This document shows positions 17,080-25,557 of a stretch of DNA of 64,000 bases, in pieces. The notes beneath the pieces are model-generated. The model was not told where the DNA came from and searched no databases. It saw only the letters and a list, made by a program, of their open reading frames with translations. Both the position numbers and the translations under genes were made by a program. The DNA comes from Sulfitobacter geojensis. GTDB lineage: Bacteria; Pseudomonadota; Alphaproteobacteria; Rhodobacterales; Rhodobacteraceae. Each line of letters begins with the position of its first letter. Position 1 is the stretch's first letter. The DNA lies in contig NZ_JASE01000002.1 of NCBI RefSeq assembly GCF_000622325.1, forward strand, positions 62,001-126,000, given 5' to 3'.

Positions 17080-17468
17080 GGTGTGGCGGTCTTGTCCGTG
17101 CCATCTTCATGACGGGATGCACTCAGAACGCGGGCAAAGATCACGATCGCCGCGAGTTGGCCAAGGATCACGGCAGGCCAGATCAGGGCAAACTGCGCAT
17201 CGAAGTATTTCTGCGGCCCGAATGAGACCAGGGCCATTAGCGCCGCCATCACGCTCAGCCCGCGCCCGGTGGCGCTTGATAGCGGCTGCACGATCATCGC
17301 GGAGAGGGCGACGGACACCGAGGCGCCGAGAAAGGGGGCGATGCCGAACAGCGGCGTCGCCACAGGCGGGTGTGGCCTGATACCGGCATATAGCGCCGAT
17401 AGCATTATAGATTGCAGCAGGATCAAGGTTGTGAGCGCGGCCAGGGCCTGACGGTCATGATGGGTCAT
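17061..17468 (-). CDS. four-helix membrane protein of unknown function
   Basis: The ATG at 17468 follows GGAG by 7 bases; an ATG at 17480 is possible. The roughly 135-residue product has four hydrophobic segments (residues about 10-28, 38-60, 70-85 and 95-117) and a polar charged tail. No family was recognised. It is first in the operon facing the TetR gene, with the twin CGTAA/TTACG operators just upstream, so its expression is expected to be TetR-controlled. Confidence 0.65.
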   Translation of the reverse strand: MTHHDRQALAALTTLILLQSIMLSALYAGIRPHPPVATPLFGIAPFLGASVSVALSAMIVQPLSSATGRGLSVMAALMALVSFGPQKYFDAQFALIWPAVILGQLAAIVIFARVLSASRHEDGTDKTATPCDGPA

Positions 17469-17483
17469 GTCTTTCTCCAAAAG

Positions 17484-17499
17484 CGTAATTTAAGTTACG
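17484..17499. promoter_or_regulatory. TetR operator, copy 1
   Basis: CGTAA-6 bases-TTACG forms a palindrome between the divergent tetR and membrane-operon starts. An identical pair of arms follows at 17512-17527. Confidence 0.7.
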
Positions 17500-17511
17500 G
17501 TTGCGCATATC

Positions 17512-17527
17512 CGTAATAGCAGTTACG
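17512..17527. promoter_or_regulatory. TetR operator, copy 2
   Basis: This second CGTAA-6 bases-TTACG palindrome has its centre 28 bp from the first, so two repressor dimers could sit in a regular array over both promoters. Confidence 0.7.
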
Positions 17528-17554
17528 TTTGCTGTCAACACGCAGGAGACGAAA

Positions 17555-18151
17555 ATGCGCGAAGAAAAAAGATCGCTGCGGCGACAGCAGATCGAAGACG
17601 CCGCCTATGCAGTGCTGGAAGCAAAGGGCTACGGAGGCACGTCGATACTGGGCATCGCGAAACAGGCGCGGGCCTCGAACGAGACGCTCTACAACTGGTA
17701 TGGTGACAAGCGGGGCCTGTTTCAGGCGCTCGTCACGCGCAATGCGGAAGAGGTGAAAATGCACCTGGAAACCGAACTGGAGACCGATCACGACGCGATT
17801 TCCATTCTTGGCACGCTTGGACCTAAATTGCTGAACCTGCTCACCGGCGACAGGGCCGTTGCACTGAATCGTGCAGCGGCGGCGGATAGCAGTGGAGAAT
17901 TGGGCGCGACCCTTTCAAAGGCCGGGCGGGAGGCGGTTTTCCCACTGCTCGAGCGGGTGCTTCTGCGCGCCCGGGATGAAGGGACGCTCATCTTCGACGA
18001 TACCGGAGAGGCCGTGGCGCTTTATCTCGATTTGCTGATAGGCGACCAGCAGATCAGGCGCGTCATCGGCCGTCTTCCGCAGCCATCAAAAACCTTTTGT
18101 CAGGCGCGGTCCGAGCGGGCTGTCAGGCTCCTCCGCCAACTTCTCGGCTAA
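17555..18151 (+). CDS. TetR-family repressor
   Basis: The ATG at 17555 has AGGAG 6-7 bases upstream; the longer frame to 17501 would run through the operator. The 198-residue protein has the TetR HTH in residues about 8-55 (RRQQIEDAAYAVLEAKGY, ETLYNWYGDKRGLFQALV) and a C-terminal ligand domain. It faces the three-gene membrane operon across two identical palindromes and most likely represses both sides. The ligand is unknown; an exporter in the operon suggests that a small toxic or amino compound is sensed. Confidence 0.88.
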   Translation: MREEKRSLRRQQIEDAAYAVLEAKGYGGTSILGIAKQARASNETLYNWYGDKRGLFQALVTRNAEEVKMHLETELETDHDAISILGTLGPKLLNLLTGDRAVALNRAAAADSSGELGATLSKAGREAVFPLLERVLLRARDEGTLIFDDTGEAVALYLDLLIGDQQIRRVIGRLPQPSKTFCQARSERAVRLLRQLLG

Positions 18152-18179
18152 ATTCAAAACTACCAAAGGAATTCAAAAC

Positions 18180-18482
18180 ATGACGACCCTTCTCGCGCCC
18201 AATGCTTGCAAGACCATGACCGATCTCCGCGCGCAAATAGACGCGATCGATGTAGACCTCATTGGCCTGCTGGTCACCAGAAGCCGCTATATCGACCGCG
18301 CCGTGGATCTCAAGAAGATCGAAGGCTTGCCGGCGCGCACAACGGATCGGGTGGCTGAGGTGCTCGACAAGGTCAGCTCAACCGCGTTCGAACAGGGCCT
18401 GGATCCGAACCTCGCACGCAAGCTTTGGGCCGAACTGATCGAATGGTCGATTCAACGGGAAGTAAGGGAGCTTGGGGAATAG
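18180..18482 (+). CDS. chorismate mutase (AroQ fold), short
   Basis: The 100-residue protein matches the AroQ chorismate mutase domain: LRAQIDAIDVDLIGLLVTRSRYIDR near residues 16-45, with the active-site arginine and lysine in the LVTRS and VDLKK segments, then WAELIEW near the end. It would turn chorismate into prephenate; the related isochorismate pyruvate lyases share the fold. It follows tetR by 28 bp on the same strand. A core aromatic amino acid enzyme on a plasmid is unusual and probably came with the tetR block. Confidence 0.8.
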   Translation: MTTLLAPNACKTMTDLRAQIDAIDVDLIGLLVTRSRYIDRAVDLKKIEGLPARTTDRVAEVLDKVSSTAFEQGLDPNLARKLWAELIEWSIQREVRELGE

Positions 18483-18525
18483 TGCGATTCCGCAAGACAA
18501 AGGGCGCAGTTGGTGGGGCGGACCT

Positions 18526-18930
18526 ATGAAGTTTATTCGCAATATCAGAGCCGCCGGGAAATTTCACAGGGCGGCGAATTCAATGCAGGCAGGAGATTAC
18601 TCGGCCGTTCTGGACCGCCTGGACGGGTTCCAAGCGCAACCATATTTCTTGGCTAAGGCGGAACTTTTTCGTGCAATGGCGCGGCATCGGCAGGACAGGT
18701 TTGCGGAAGCGGTTCACCACTATGACATCTTCCTGACGAACCATCTCGCGGACATGCCGCCAAAGGACCGTGTCTATGTGGAAGAGTACGCGAAATTTTT
18801 CAGAAGTCGTGCTCAAGCGAAGATTGATCCGTCAACGCCATTGTATTCATCGCTTGAAGAATTGAGAAAGCTTGCAGAAAACGCGCCGTTTCTCACCCGC
18901 GCCGAGTTTACGGCACTTGACGGTAAATAG
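18526..18930 (+). CDS. hypothetical TPR-like helical protein
   Basis: The ATG at 18526 (MKFIRNIRAAGKF) is preferred; the frame opens at 18472 inside the end of the chorismate mutase gene. The roughly 134-residue product is alpha-helical with a tetratricopeptide-like pattern (YFLAKAELFRAMARHRQDRFAEAVHHYDIFL). It has no signal peptide or membrane helix. No family was recognised. It lies 43 bp after the chorismate mutase gene. Confidence 0.55.
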   Translation: MKFIRNIRAAGKFHRAANSMQAGDYSAVLDRLDGFQAQPYFLAKAELFRAMARHRQDRFAEAVHHYDIFLTNHLADMPPKDRVYVEEYAKFFRSRAQAKIDPSTPLYSSLEELRKLAENAPFLTRAEFTALDGK

Positions 18931-19020
18931 GGACGAAGCGCGCGAACCATGGGGGGAGAGTCTTTTGGCGGCTTGCGGCCTCCTCGATGTCATCCTCCGA
19001 ATCTGACAGCACTGTGTGCA

Positions 19021-19650
19021 TCAGGATTCGCTCTCGTACAGGGGTGGAGCTGTTAACCTGAGGATTATCTGGTAAAGATAGTGCAACGCCACGGGCAACA
19101 GCGAGAGGGTTAGCACGCTGCTGTTCAGAGGCGCTTCAACCGCCAAGAGCGTTTCGTTGGTTGCGATGATCAATATGGCGATCAAAGCGTTGAGCTTGAG
19201 CAAGTGGCGGCGAAGCATTGGGGATACCCTTGCCTTATCGGACACGGGGACAGTGTGGTTCAGAACGTCCCGGTTACCCCAGACACCAAACGCCATCGTC
19301 AGTGCGTACCAACCGCAATAAATGCTAACCAACCGCTGGCAAAGCCAGGGCTCGGACCACCAGACCTGAACCGAAAGGACCGCGAAACTGGCGGCAATCG
19401 CCCAACTGGTGGCTTGGCGTGCGCGCCCAAATACGTGGCGTTGGCGCCGAATAGTAACTGGCAGAACCGCCCAAAGATGTGCTGCCTGTGCAAGCACCGC
19501 TGCCCAGACAAAGGCTTCGGAGTCCGGCAGGCCCACGGCCTTAAGAGTGGTCCAGATGCCGGCAAGAACCGCCGGCATAAGCAATCGCCCCGGTGAGGGT
19601 GGCGGCATATTCCGAAAAAGGAGTGATATGAACGGGAAAACGTAGCGCAT
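19021..19650 (-). CDS. hypothetical polytopic membrane protein
   Basis: Start taken at the ATG at 19650 (MRYVFPFISLLFRN); an ATG at 19707 is also in frame. The roughly 209-residue product has five or six hydrophobic segments with polar loops rich in R. No family was recognised. It is read against the surrounding genes and stands alone. The last residues, YESES, are acidic. Function unknown. Confidence 0.5.
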   Translation of the reverse strand: MRYVFPFISLLFRNMPPPSPGRLLMPAVLAGIWTTLKAVGLPDSEAFVWAAVLAQAAHLWAVLPVTIRRQRHVFGRARQATSWAIAASFAVLSVQVWWSEPWLCQRLVSIYCGWYALTMAFGVWGNRDVLNHTVPVSDKARVSPMLRRHLLKLNALIAILIIATNETLLAVEAPLNSSVLTLSLLPVALHYLYQIILRLTAPPLYESES

Positions 19651-19868
19651 TGGATTACCGGAAACCGCGTTAGCAAACTTATGCGGCAAGATTTTGGCGG
19701 TGGCCAAAATGTCAGGGTTTGTGGGTTTGGTTTCTAACGGGATTTCGAGTAGCTTGAGTAAGAAGCGGGCATTTGATGAGCCAGACGCGAATTAACGTAG
19801 TCCAACAGTTGCCGACCGTAGGTCTGTTTGGCTGAGGGTGTTTCGCTCCCTGACATCTCCACCAATCT

Positions 19869-19888
19869 GAAAAGTTAAAGCGGGCTTT
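19869..19888. repeat. conserved leader element, copy 1
   Basis: CTGAAAAG, two variable bases, then AAAGCGGGCTTT lies 35 bases before the DUF3768 start. The same element precedes the genes at 26903 and 31287. Confidence 0.6.
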
Positions 19889-19923
19889 GGGAAGGGTGTT
19901 TCAACTTCTCAAAGGAGATCCCT

Positions 19924-20313
19924 ATGTCCATGAATGTTCAACCCCAGCCAGACCGTGCAGATCCGAGTGTGATCGCGGCGCAGAACGATGCGTTTCGCAA
20001 GCTTGCGTGCCTTGGAGTGCCGCCCGCGCGGCCCATCCAGAGCCGCATGCATGTCACCCGCGCGCTTATGGAGGCCGGTGACGGCTTCATGGCCGAGGCG
20101 GTGAAGGCAACCGGTGCGTTCGATACATTCGAGCCTGAGAATGATCCCGAGGGATGGCACGATTTCGGGGCGGTCGAGATCCGGGGTGAGACCGTGTTCT
20201 GGAAACTGGATTTGTACGAAGCGGGTTCGGAGTTTCGCTACGGGGCTGAGACCCCAGACAATCCCGCCACCACCATGCGTGTGCTGACCATCATGATGGC
20301 GCGCGACTGGTAG
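19924..20313 (+). CDS. DUF3768 protein
   Basis: The 129-residue soluble protein has the DUF3768 pattern: LNDAFR-like NDAFRKLAC near residue 22, ALMEAGDGF, FDTFEPENDP and WHDFGAVEI...FWKLDLYEAG. It ends TTMRVLTIMMARDW. The family is common on alphaproteobacterial conjugative plasmids and has no known activity. AAGGAG precedes the ATG. It begins the long conserved module that continues with the ParB-like gene, but an IS110 element now separates the two. Confidence 0.8.
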   Translation: MSMNVQPQPDRADPSVIAAQNDAFRKLACLGVPPARPIQSRMHVTRALMEAGDGFMAEAVKATGAFDTFEPENDPEGWHDFGAVEIRGETVFWKLDLYEAGSEFRYGAETPDNPATTMRVLTIMMARDW

Positions 20314-20316
20314 GCG

Positions 20317-20366
20317 GGGGGCAGCCTCAAGACCTATTTCTGAGCCTCCTAAGGCCCGCTGCCCCC
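20317..20366 (+). terminator. long-loop hairpin after DUF3768
   Basis: GGGGGCAGC (20317-20325) and GCTGCCCCC (20358-20366) are exact complements around a 32-base loop, just after the DUF3768 stop. There is no strong T-run, so termination is uncertain. Confidence 0.4.
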
Positions 20367-20529
20367 TCAAAAGGCAAAGATGCCGTAATGGGGCTGTCGG
20401 CGAATCGGACATGTTTCGCTTGTTTGTCAGAATGATGTGGAGTGCCGTTGCCCTTGATGCGCCTGCAGCGCGTCTACGAGGTCGTATGTTTCCATGCGCC
20501 TCAATTCCTAAGAATAGAAGGGCAACGAC

Positions 20530-21561
20530 ATGAATGTATTTATCGGACTGGATGTATCTCTGGCAAGCACGGCGATTTGTGTGCTGGGGCCGCAGGGGAT
20601 TATTGTTGAAGAATTGCAGGCGGAGAGCGAGCCTGAAGCCCTGGTGCGCGCGATCGTCGCCCTGCCATATTCGATCGACACGATCGGTCTCGAAGCTGGA
20701 CCTCTGTCCCAATGGCTGAGCAAGGGGATGGAAGAGGCAGGGTTTGACGTGGTCATGATGGAAACACGGTTGGTGAAGGCCGCCTTGAAGGCCATGCCGA
20801 TCAAAACAGACCGGCGCGATGCTCAGGGCATTGCGCGCTTGCTTCAATTGGGGTGGTACAGACCCGTGCACCGCAAATCCGTGTCCTCCCAGGAAATCCG
20901 TGCGTTGCTGGCTGCAAGAAAATCAGTTCAACAGGCGATCATCAACCTTGAGCTTTCCATGCGGGGTGTTTTGCGGAACTTCGGCTTGAAGCTGGGGCAT
21001 GTCACCCGGATCAGGTACGAGGCCCGGGTAAGGGAACTGGTTGAGCAGAATGAAATCCTGTCCACGTCGACGGAGGCTCTTCTGCGCGCGCGTTCGCAGT
21101 TGCGTGCCGAGTTGGCCGAATTGGATGCGAAGATCGCGGGTCTGGCAAAACACGACAACGTTTGTCGTCTGATGATGACGATGCCGGGTGTCGGTCCGAT
21201 CGTCGCCCTGACGGTCAAATCTGCGATTGATGATCCAGCCCGCTTTGCACGGTCGAAGGATGTTGGTCCGTGGGCAGGGCTGACGCCAAGGCGCACGCAA
21301 TCCGGAGAGATGGACATCGTTGGGCAGATCACCCGAGCTGGCGACCGAGGCCTTCGTACAGCCTTATATCAAGCGGCAATGATCCTGATGCACCGTGGGT
21401 CACCAAACTGGCTCCAGGCCTGGGCACTCAGAGTGGCTCATAGGCGTGGATCGAAACGGGCCTTGATTGCACTCGCTCGGCGCATTGGCGTTATTTTGCA
21501 CCGTATGTGGCGGGACGGCACACCATTCCGCTATGCGCAGAGCTCCCTGGCAACAGTCTGA
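20530..21561 (+). CDS. IS110-family transposase (first copy)
   Basis: The 343-residue DEDD recombinase has MNVFIGLDVSLAST at the N-terminus, KTDRRDAQGIARL near residue 97-110 and a C-terminal Tnp20 domain with MMTMPGVGPIVALT and AGLTPRRTQSGEMD. A catalytic serine is expected in the Tnp20 part. IS110 elements use a structured bridge RNA from a noncoding end to choose donor and target. AAGGGC precedes the ATG. The gene is intact and interrupts the DUF3768 to ParB-like operon. Element ends were not resolved. Confidence 0.92.
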   Translation: MNVFIGLDVSLASTAICVLGPQGIIVEELQAESEPEALVRAIVALPYSIDTIGLEAGPLSQWLSKGMEEAGFDVVMMETRLVKAALKAMPIKTDRRDAQGIARLLQLGWYRPVHRKSVSSQEIRALLAARKSVQQAIINLELSMRGVLRNFGLKLGHVTRIRYEARVRELVEQNEILSTSTEALLRARSQLRAELAELDAKIAGLAKHDNVCRLMMTMPGVGPIVALTVKSAIDDPARFARSKDVGPWAGLTPRRTQSGEMDIVGQITRAGDRGLRTALYQAAMILMHRGSPNWLQAWALRVAHRRGSKRALIALARRIGVILHRMWRDGTPFRYAQSSLATV

Positions 21562-21860
21562 GAAAAACACTTCCTGAACTCGATTAGACGGAGGAACGCA
21601 CTGCACCTGACGACAGGTACGACGAGGTCCCCTGCCGGGACGAGGTTCCTGGAGATGCCGGAGGCCCGCAAGTTATCGGCAAGCGCTGAATACGCGGGAA
21701 AGATGGGCACCCAGGGATCAGATTTGGACCAGGCATAGAGTGGCGGCTTTGAGGCTGACTACGGACGGAAGAGCGAAGCCCGGCCGGGGGGTGTCCTTCA
21801 GTCCTGACGTGCGGTTGCAGTGAAAAAGAAAAAGTAAGCTTCTGATTTTGTGTCCTAAAC
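21562..21860 (+). ncRNA. IS110 3-prime noncoding segment, possible bridge RNA region
   Basis: About 300 bases after the transposase lack a credible gene and are rich in short inverted repeats, for example CACCTGACGACAGGTAC near 21602. In one IS110 subgroup (IS1111) the bridge RNA comes from the end downstream of the transposase; the length and structure here fit that. The 5-prime end before the gene, about 150 bases, is the alternative source. Confidence 0.4.
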
Positions 21861-21916
21861 CCGGTGAAGAAAGAGATCTTCGCCGGAGTTATTGACTTGC
21901 CCGAAACCCTTGACAG

Positions 21917-21947
21917 AGGCCCGCCCCATTACGGAAGCGGGCCTTTT
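21917..21947 (+). terminator. Rho-independent terminator upstream of the ParB-like gene
   Basis: AGGCCCGC (21917-21924) pairs exactly with GCGGGCCT (21937-21944) around a 12-base loop and is followed by TTTT. It stops transcripts coming from the IS110 side, or is the remnant of the conserved leader element seen upstream of sister genes. Confidence 0.7.
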
Positions 21948-22028
21948 GTCCTTTTGATCTCCGAAGCCGGGGATTGGTCACGCGTTTGAACGCGCCGGCC
22001 GCAGCATAACTACCGAGAAGGACATCCC

Positions 22029-24011
22029 ATGACCACAAGCTTCAAACCCGTATCCGTCGCTATTGGCGATCTGACTGCCCACCCCGCCAATGTGCGCAGC
22101 AACGCGCCGGAAACCTACGACCCCGAGAACATCGCCCATCTGAAAGCCAGCATCGCTGTTCTGGGTCTCCTGCAGCCGCTCCTGGTCCAGAAGCTCGACG
22201 GCAAATACGCTGTCCTCGCCGGTGGCCGACGCCATGCAGCCCTGAAGGAGCTGGTCGCCGACAAGGCCGCGAAGGGGTTCACCGCGAAGACCAAGGTCGA
22301 CTGCCGCCTTGTGCCGGAGAAGTGCGACGTCACCACGGCGCTGTCGCTCGCCGAGAACATCACCCAGGCACCGATGAACGCAATCGACGAGTTCGAGGCT
22401 TTCGCGCGGATGATGGAGGTCGATGGCCAGACGCCTGAGACCATCGCAATGACTTTCGGCACGACCGTTGCCGCCGTGAAAGGCCGGTTGCGCTACGGGC
22501 TGATCCACCCCGATATCCGCGCCGCGGCCCGGGCGAAGACGATCACGCTCGACACGATGAAGGCCTTTGCCGAGCACCCGAGCCAGGAGGTTCAGCGCGA
22601 GGTCTACGAGGCGCTCACCAAGGAAGACAGCTATCTGCAGGCCTATACCGTCCGGCAAGCGCTCAAATCCCGCGGCGTGCAGGTCAGCGACGATATCGGA
22701 GCCTTCGTGCGCGCGGACTACGAGGCCCTCGGCGGTGCTGTCGCGGCTGACCTTCTGGAAGAGCATTCCGTGCTCGAGGATGCAGCACTGGTCGAGACCA
22801 TCTTGCTCGAGAAGCTCGGTGCCGCTGCCGAAGAGGCCCGTATGAGGCTGGGCTTCGCCTGGGCCGATGCGATGGTGCGCTATGATTACGCGACCATGGC
22901 CGACTATGGCCGCGTCTATCCCGGCCCGATCGTGCCGGATGCATCCGCCCAGAAGCGCATCGATGAGATCACTGCCGAGCTTGATAAACTGCAGCTCCAG
23001 ATGGAGGATGAGGGGCTCGAGGACGGTGCCTACAATGCCCTTTACGAGCGCGTGGACGCTCTGGAAGAGGAAGCCCGCGATCTGCAGGAGGCTTACAGCA
23101 CCGAGGACCTCGCGCGGTCCGGGGTGATCGCGTCGTGGCAGGGTGGGCAGATCACGCTCCATGTTGGTCTCGTCCGCCCGGAAGACACCGTGAAAGAGGA
23201 GGGCGCGCGCGGCTCTTCGGCTAGCCCGACCGGGGAAGAGGCCCCGGACGCCGGCGAAATCACCTATCCAGCCTCACTGGCCGAGGACCTCAAGACCGAG
23301 CGGGCCATGGCCCTTGGCGCCGCGATGGCGCTGCATCCGGAAGCCACGCTCGATCTGACGCTCTTCAAGCTGGTGAGCGACGTTCTGGCCAGCGGCATGA
23401 GTGTCACGCAGGCGATCAAGATCGATGCCCGCAAGGAATACCGCAACCACGCCAAGATGGACGAGATTGACGAGACCTCCCTCGCGCAGGTGGCCGCGGC
23501 GCATGATGTGCTGGACCTCTCGTGGCTCGATGATACCCGCCCGCCCGCCGATCAGTTCGCGGCGTTTCGCGCGCTCGAAGCAGGGGAGAAGGCCAAGCTC
23601 GTCGCCTATGCCACGGCCAGCACCACGCAGTCCTGCTTCGCGCGGGACCGCCAGCGCGACAGCCTGATGCATGCGTTCGAGATCGAGATCATGCCCGATA
23701 TCCGCGCGCATTGGACGCCGAACGCGGCGCTCTTCAATCGCTTCAAAAAGGCATGGCTCCTGAAGATCCTCGGCGAGGATCTGGGTCTGGCCCAGGAGGC
23801 GGTGACGCTGGCCTCGTCGAGCAAGAAGGAGATCGTCGCCTTCTGCGACAAGCTCTTTGCAGAGCCGTTCGCCACACTCACGGACGCGCAGCGCGCTGCC
23901 GTAGCCGCCTGGTGTCCGCCGATGATGCAGACCGCCGGTGTCGTCTGTGATGAGGCGGAGCCCGCCTCGGAATCTCCCGAGCCTGACAGCGAGGTCGCGC
24001 AAGCGGCCTGA
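22029..24011 (+). CDS. ParB-like nuclease-domain protein, large
   Basis: The 660-residue protein has a ParB/Srx N-terminal domain in residues about 5-120 (VAIGDLTAHPANVRSN, YAVLAGGRRHAAL, LSLAENITQAPMNAIDEF) and a ParB HTH region (ETIAMTFGTTVAAVKGRL). A long helical C-terminus with a coiled-coil stretch (ITAELDKLQLQMEDEGLED) follows. It is not part of repABC and has no ParA partner nearby, so partition is unlikely. Such orphan ParB-like proteins are standard on Rhodobacterales conjugative plasmids, and some relatives act as nucleases or ardB-linked establishment factors. It is the first gene after the IS110 element. Confidence 0.85.
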   Translation: MTTSFKPVSVAIGDLTAHPANVRSNAPETYDPENIAHLKASIAVLGLLQPLLVQKLDGKYAVLAGGRRHAALKELVADKAAKGFTAKTKVDCRLVPEKCDVTTALSLAENITQAPMNAIDEFEAFARMMEVDGQTPETIAMTFGTTVAAVKGRLRYGLIHPDIRAAARAKTITLDTMKAFAEHPSQEVQREVYEALTKEDSYLQAYTVRQALKSRGVQVSDDIGAFVRADYEALGGAVAADLLEEHSVLEDAALVETILLEKLGAAAEEARMRLGFAWADAMVRYDYATMADYGRVYPGPIVPDASAQKRIDEITAELDKLQLQMEDEGLEDGAYNALYERVDALEEEARDLQEAYSTEDLARSGVIASWQGGQITLHVGLVRPEDTVKEEGARGSSASPTGEEAPDAGEITYPASLAEDLKTERAMALGAAMALHPEATLDLTLFKLVSDVLASGMSVTQAIKIDARKEYRNHAKMDEIDETSLAQVAAAHDVLDLSWLDDTRPPADQFAAFRALEAGEKAKLVAYATASTTQSCFARDRQRDSLMHAFEIEIMPDIRAHWTPNAALFNRFKKAWLLKILGEDLGLAQEAVTLASSSKKEIVAFCDKLFAEPFATLTDAQRAAVAAWCPPMMQTAGVVCDEAEPASESPEPDSEVAQAA

Positions 24012-24083
24012 GTCCTCACGCGACCCGCGCGAGGCATTTCCCGCGCGGGTCGACCCTCCCACACCCAACCGAAAGACATCCCC

Positions 24084-24677
24084 ATGGCTATTCTCAAGTT
24101 CTCTGCGTCCGCTGTTGCGGCACAGATCGCCCATGCGCGCGCCTGCAAGACCTTCCTGCCCAACTGGAACGGGCCCGTGGACAGGCCCGCCCTGATCCTG
24201 ATCGTCGGCAATGGTGTGCATCTGCGCTCAAACGGCATCGATGGCACGACCACCCGTATCGTCACCACCGAACAGGCAGATCCCTCCTTCGCCTTCGCCG
24301 ACGGCATGAACCCGTTTCGGGATACCGACTGGATGGCGCAGCGCCGCATGGCGTTTCGCGATCTGACCGGCCAGTTCTACACCGACATCCTGGATGACGT
24401 GCAGGTGCTCATCGACCGGGGGCGGGGGGCGATCCGGCTCGCCACCGATGGCCACAGCATCCGCGTCTTCGTACGCCGGGCCTCGGATTATCTCATCGGC
24501 GGGACCTACGAGGTGCCCTCGGGCCTCGGCGGCACCTTCCGGGTCATCCTCAAGGATGCCTGCGATACCTTCGCGATCGTGCAGAACTGCGGCAATTGCG
24601 AGGATTTCGACGCCATGCAGCCCTACCGCGTGCCGCTCGATGCGCTGATGGAAATCGATGACCGGAGGGCGGCGTAA
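24084..24677 (+). CDS. DUF3085-like plasmid protein
   Basis: The 197-residue protein contains GNGVHLRSNG near residues 46-55, FAFADGMNPFRDTDWM, and a C-terminal half with GGTYEVPSGLGGTFRV and CGNCEDFDAMQPYRVP. The first part resembles DUF3085, a small plasmid family; this match is from memory and tentative. No signal peptide or membrane helix is seen. It follows the ParB-like gene by 72 bp on the same strand and is expected to share its transcript. Function unknown. Confidence 0.6.
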   Translation: MAILKFSASAVAAQIAHARACKTFLPNWNGPVDRPALILIVGNGVHLRSNGIDGTTTRIVTTEQADPSFAFADGMNPFRDTDWMAQRRMAFRDLTGQFYTDILDDVQVLIDRGRGAIRLATDGHSIRVFVRRASDYLIGGTYEVPSGLGGTFRVILKDACDTFAIVQNCGNCEDFDAMQPYRVPLDALMEIDDRRAA

Positions 24678-24779
24678 CGCGCCCTTTCTCAAACAAGCAT
24701 CGCCAATACCCTGCCAGGCCTGCGGCCCTCTCGGGACATTGACGACAACAATTTCCCCAATGAGAGAAAGGACTCTGAG

Positions 24780-25433
24780 ATGGGATGGCTCTTCTATACC
24801 GATCGCCGCGTCCAGACCTACGCGGATGAGAAAGCGGAGATTGCCCGGCTCTGCACCTTCGAGAGCGACAGGCGCAAGACGGAACTGGTCAAAGCCTGCA
24901 AGGTGGGTTCGACTTGGTACGCGGCGGCAAAGGTCACAAGTATCGATGGCTCGCCGGTCGAGGACACGACCTGTGTGACCGATGCGGATGGCTCCATCAC
25001 GTTCGGTGCTGTCTTCCTCACCCGATACGATGACGGCTGCTGGGGCTACAAGGACATGGAGGAAAGTGCTGGCCCGAACGAGTCTCGTGCTCCCCTTGGG
25101 CTGATCGAGCTCCTCTCCGACCTGAAAGACCCGGACAGCTATGCTCATGCCTGGCGCCAGCGCTGCCAGGACTGGGCTGCGATCCCGGACTACGAGGAAG
25201 GCGACAAGATCAGGCTCGCAGCACCTGTGACGCTCACCGATGGCAGTACCTGCCAGATTGTCACCGCGACCCACTACACGCGCGGGCGGCAAAAGCGCCG
25301 CTGCTACCGCATCGAGGAAACTGGTGGGCTCGTACGCCTGTCGAAGGCCTCGCTTGCGGGTTCGGAGCTGCTCAGCTCCGCGAAAGGTGCGGCTAGCCCG
25401 GTGCTGGCGGAGTTCCTGGCGGGGCGAAATTAG
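24780..25433 (+). CDS. DUF6927-like plasmid protein
   Basis: The 217-residue protein starts MGWLFYTDRRVQTYADEKAEI, a conserved opening of plasmid proteins I associate with DUF6927. A middle part contains TRYDDGCWGYKDMEES, conserved in proteins from the same plasmid module, and a basic C-terminus includes TRGRQKRRCYRI. It is soluble. It is the third gene of the module after the IS110 element. Function unknown. Confidence 0.6.
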   Translation: MGWLFYTDRRVQTYADEKAEIARLCTFESDRRKTELVKACKVGSTWYAAAKVTSIDGSPVEDTTCVTDADGSITFGAVFLTRYDDGCWGYKDMEESAGPNESRAPLGLIELLSDLKDPDSYAHAWRQRCQDWAAIPDYEEGDKIRLAAPVTLTDGSTCQIVTATHYTRGRQKRRCYRIEETGGLVRLSKASLAGSELLSSAKGAASPVLAEFLAGRN

Positions 25434-25490
25434 GTCCTGCGCCGGACGGTTCATCGACCTGCCCGGCGACAGCAGATGCTGCGGCTTGTC

Positions 25491-25519
25491 TTGACAAGGC
25501 AATGCAAATGCATTACCTA
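25491..25519 (+). promoter_or_regulatory. prlF-yhaV promoter with embedded palindromic operator
   Basis: TTGACA at 25491-25496 and TACCTA at 25514-25519 are 17 bases apart. The spacer holds AATGCA-AA-TGCATT (25501-25514), which is extended to GGCAATGCA/TGCATTACC with one mismatch. An operator between the two boxes fits autorepression by the antitoxin. Confidence 0.65.
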
Positions 25520-25557
25520 TCGCGGGCAGCAAAGAACCTTTTCTTCAGGAGACTGCC

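Noticed and set aside
16345-17112. 255-codon plus-strand frame
   Set aside because: Overlaps the minus-strand membrane operon, which has real helices and starts; composition is typical of a shadow.
21978-23162. 394-codon minus-strand frame
   Set aside because: It lies opposite the ParB-like gene and has no recognisable motif; it is a product of high GC codon bias.
24228-25532. 434-codon minus-strand frame
   Set aside because: Runs across two plus-strand genes and their gap; no motif.
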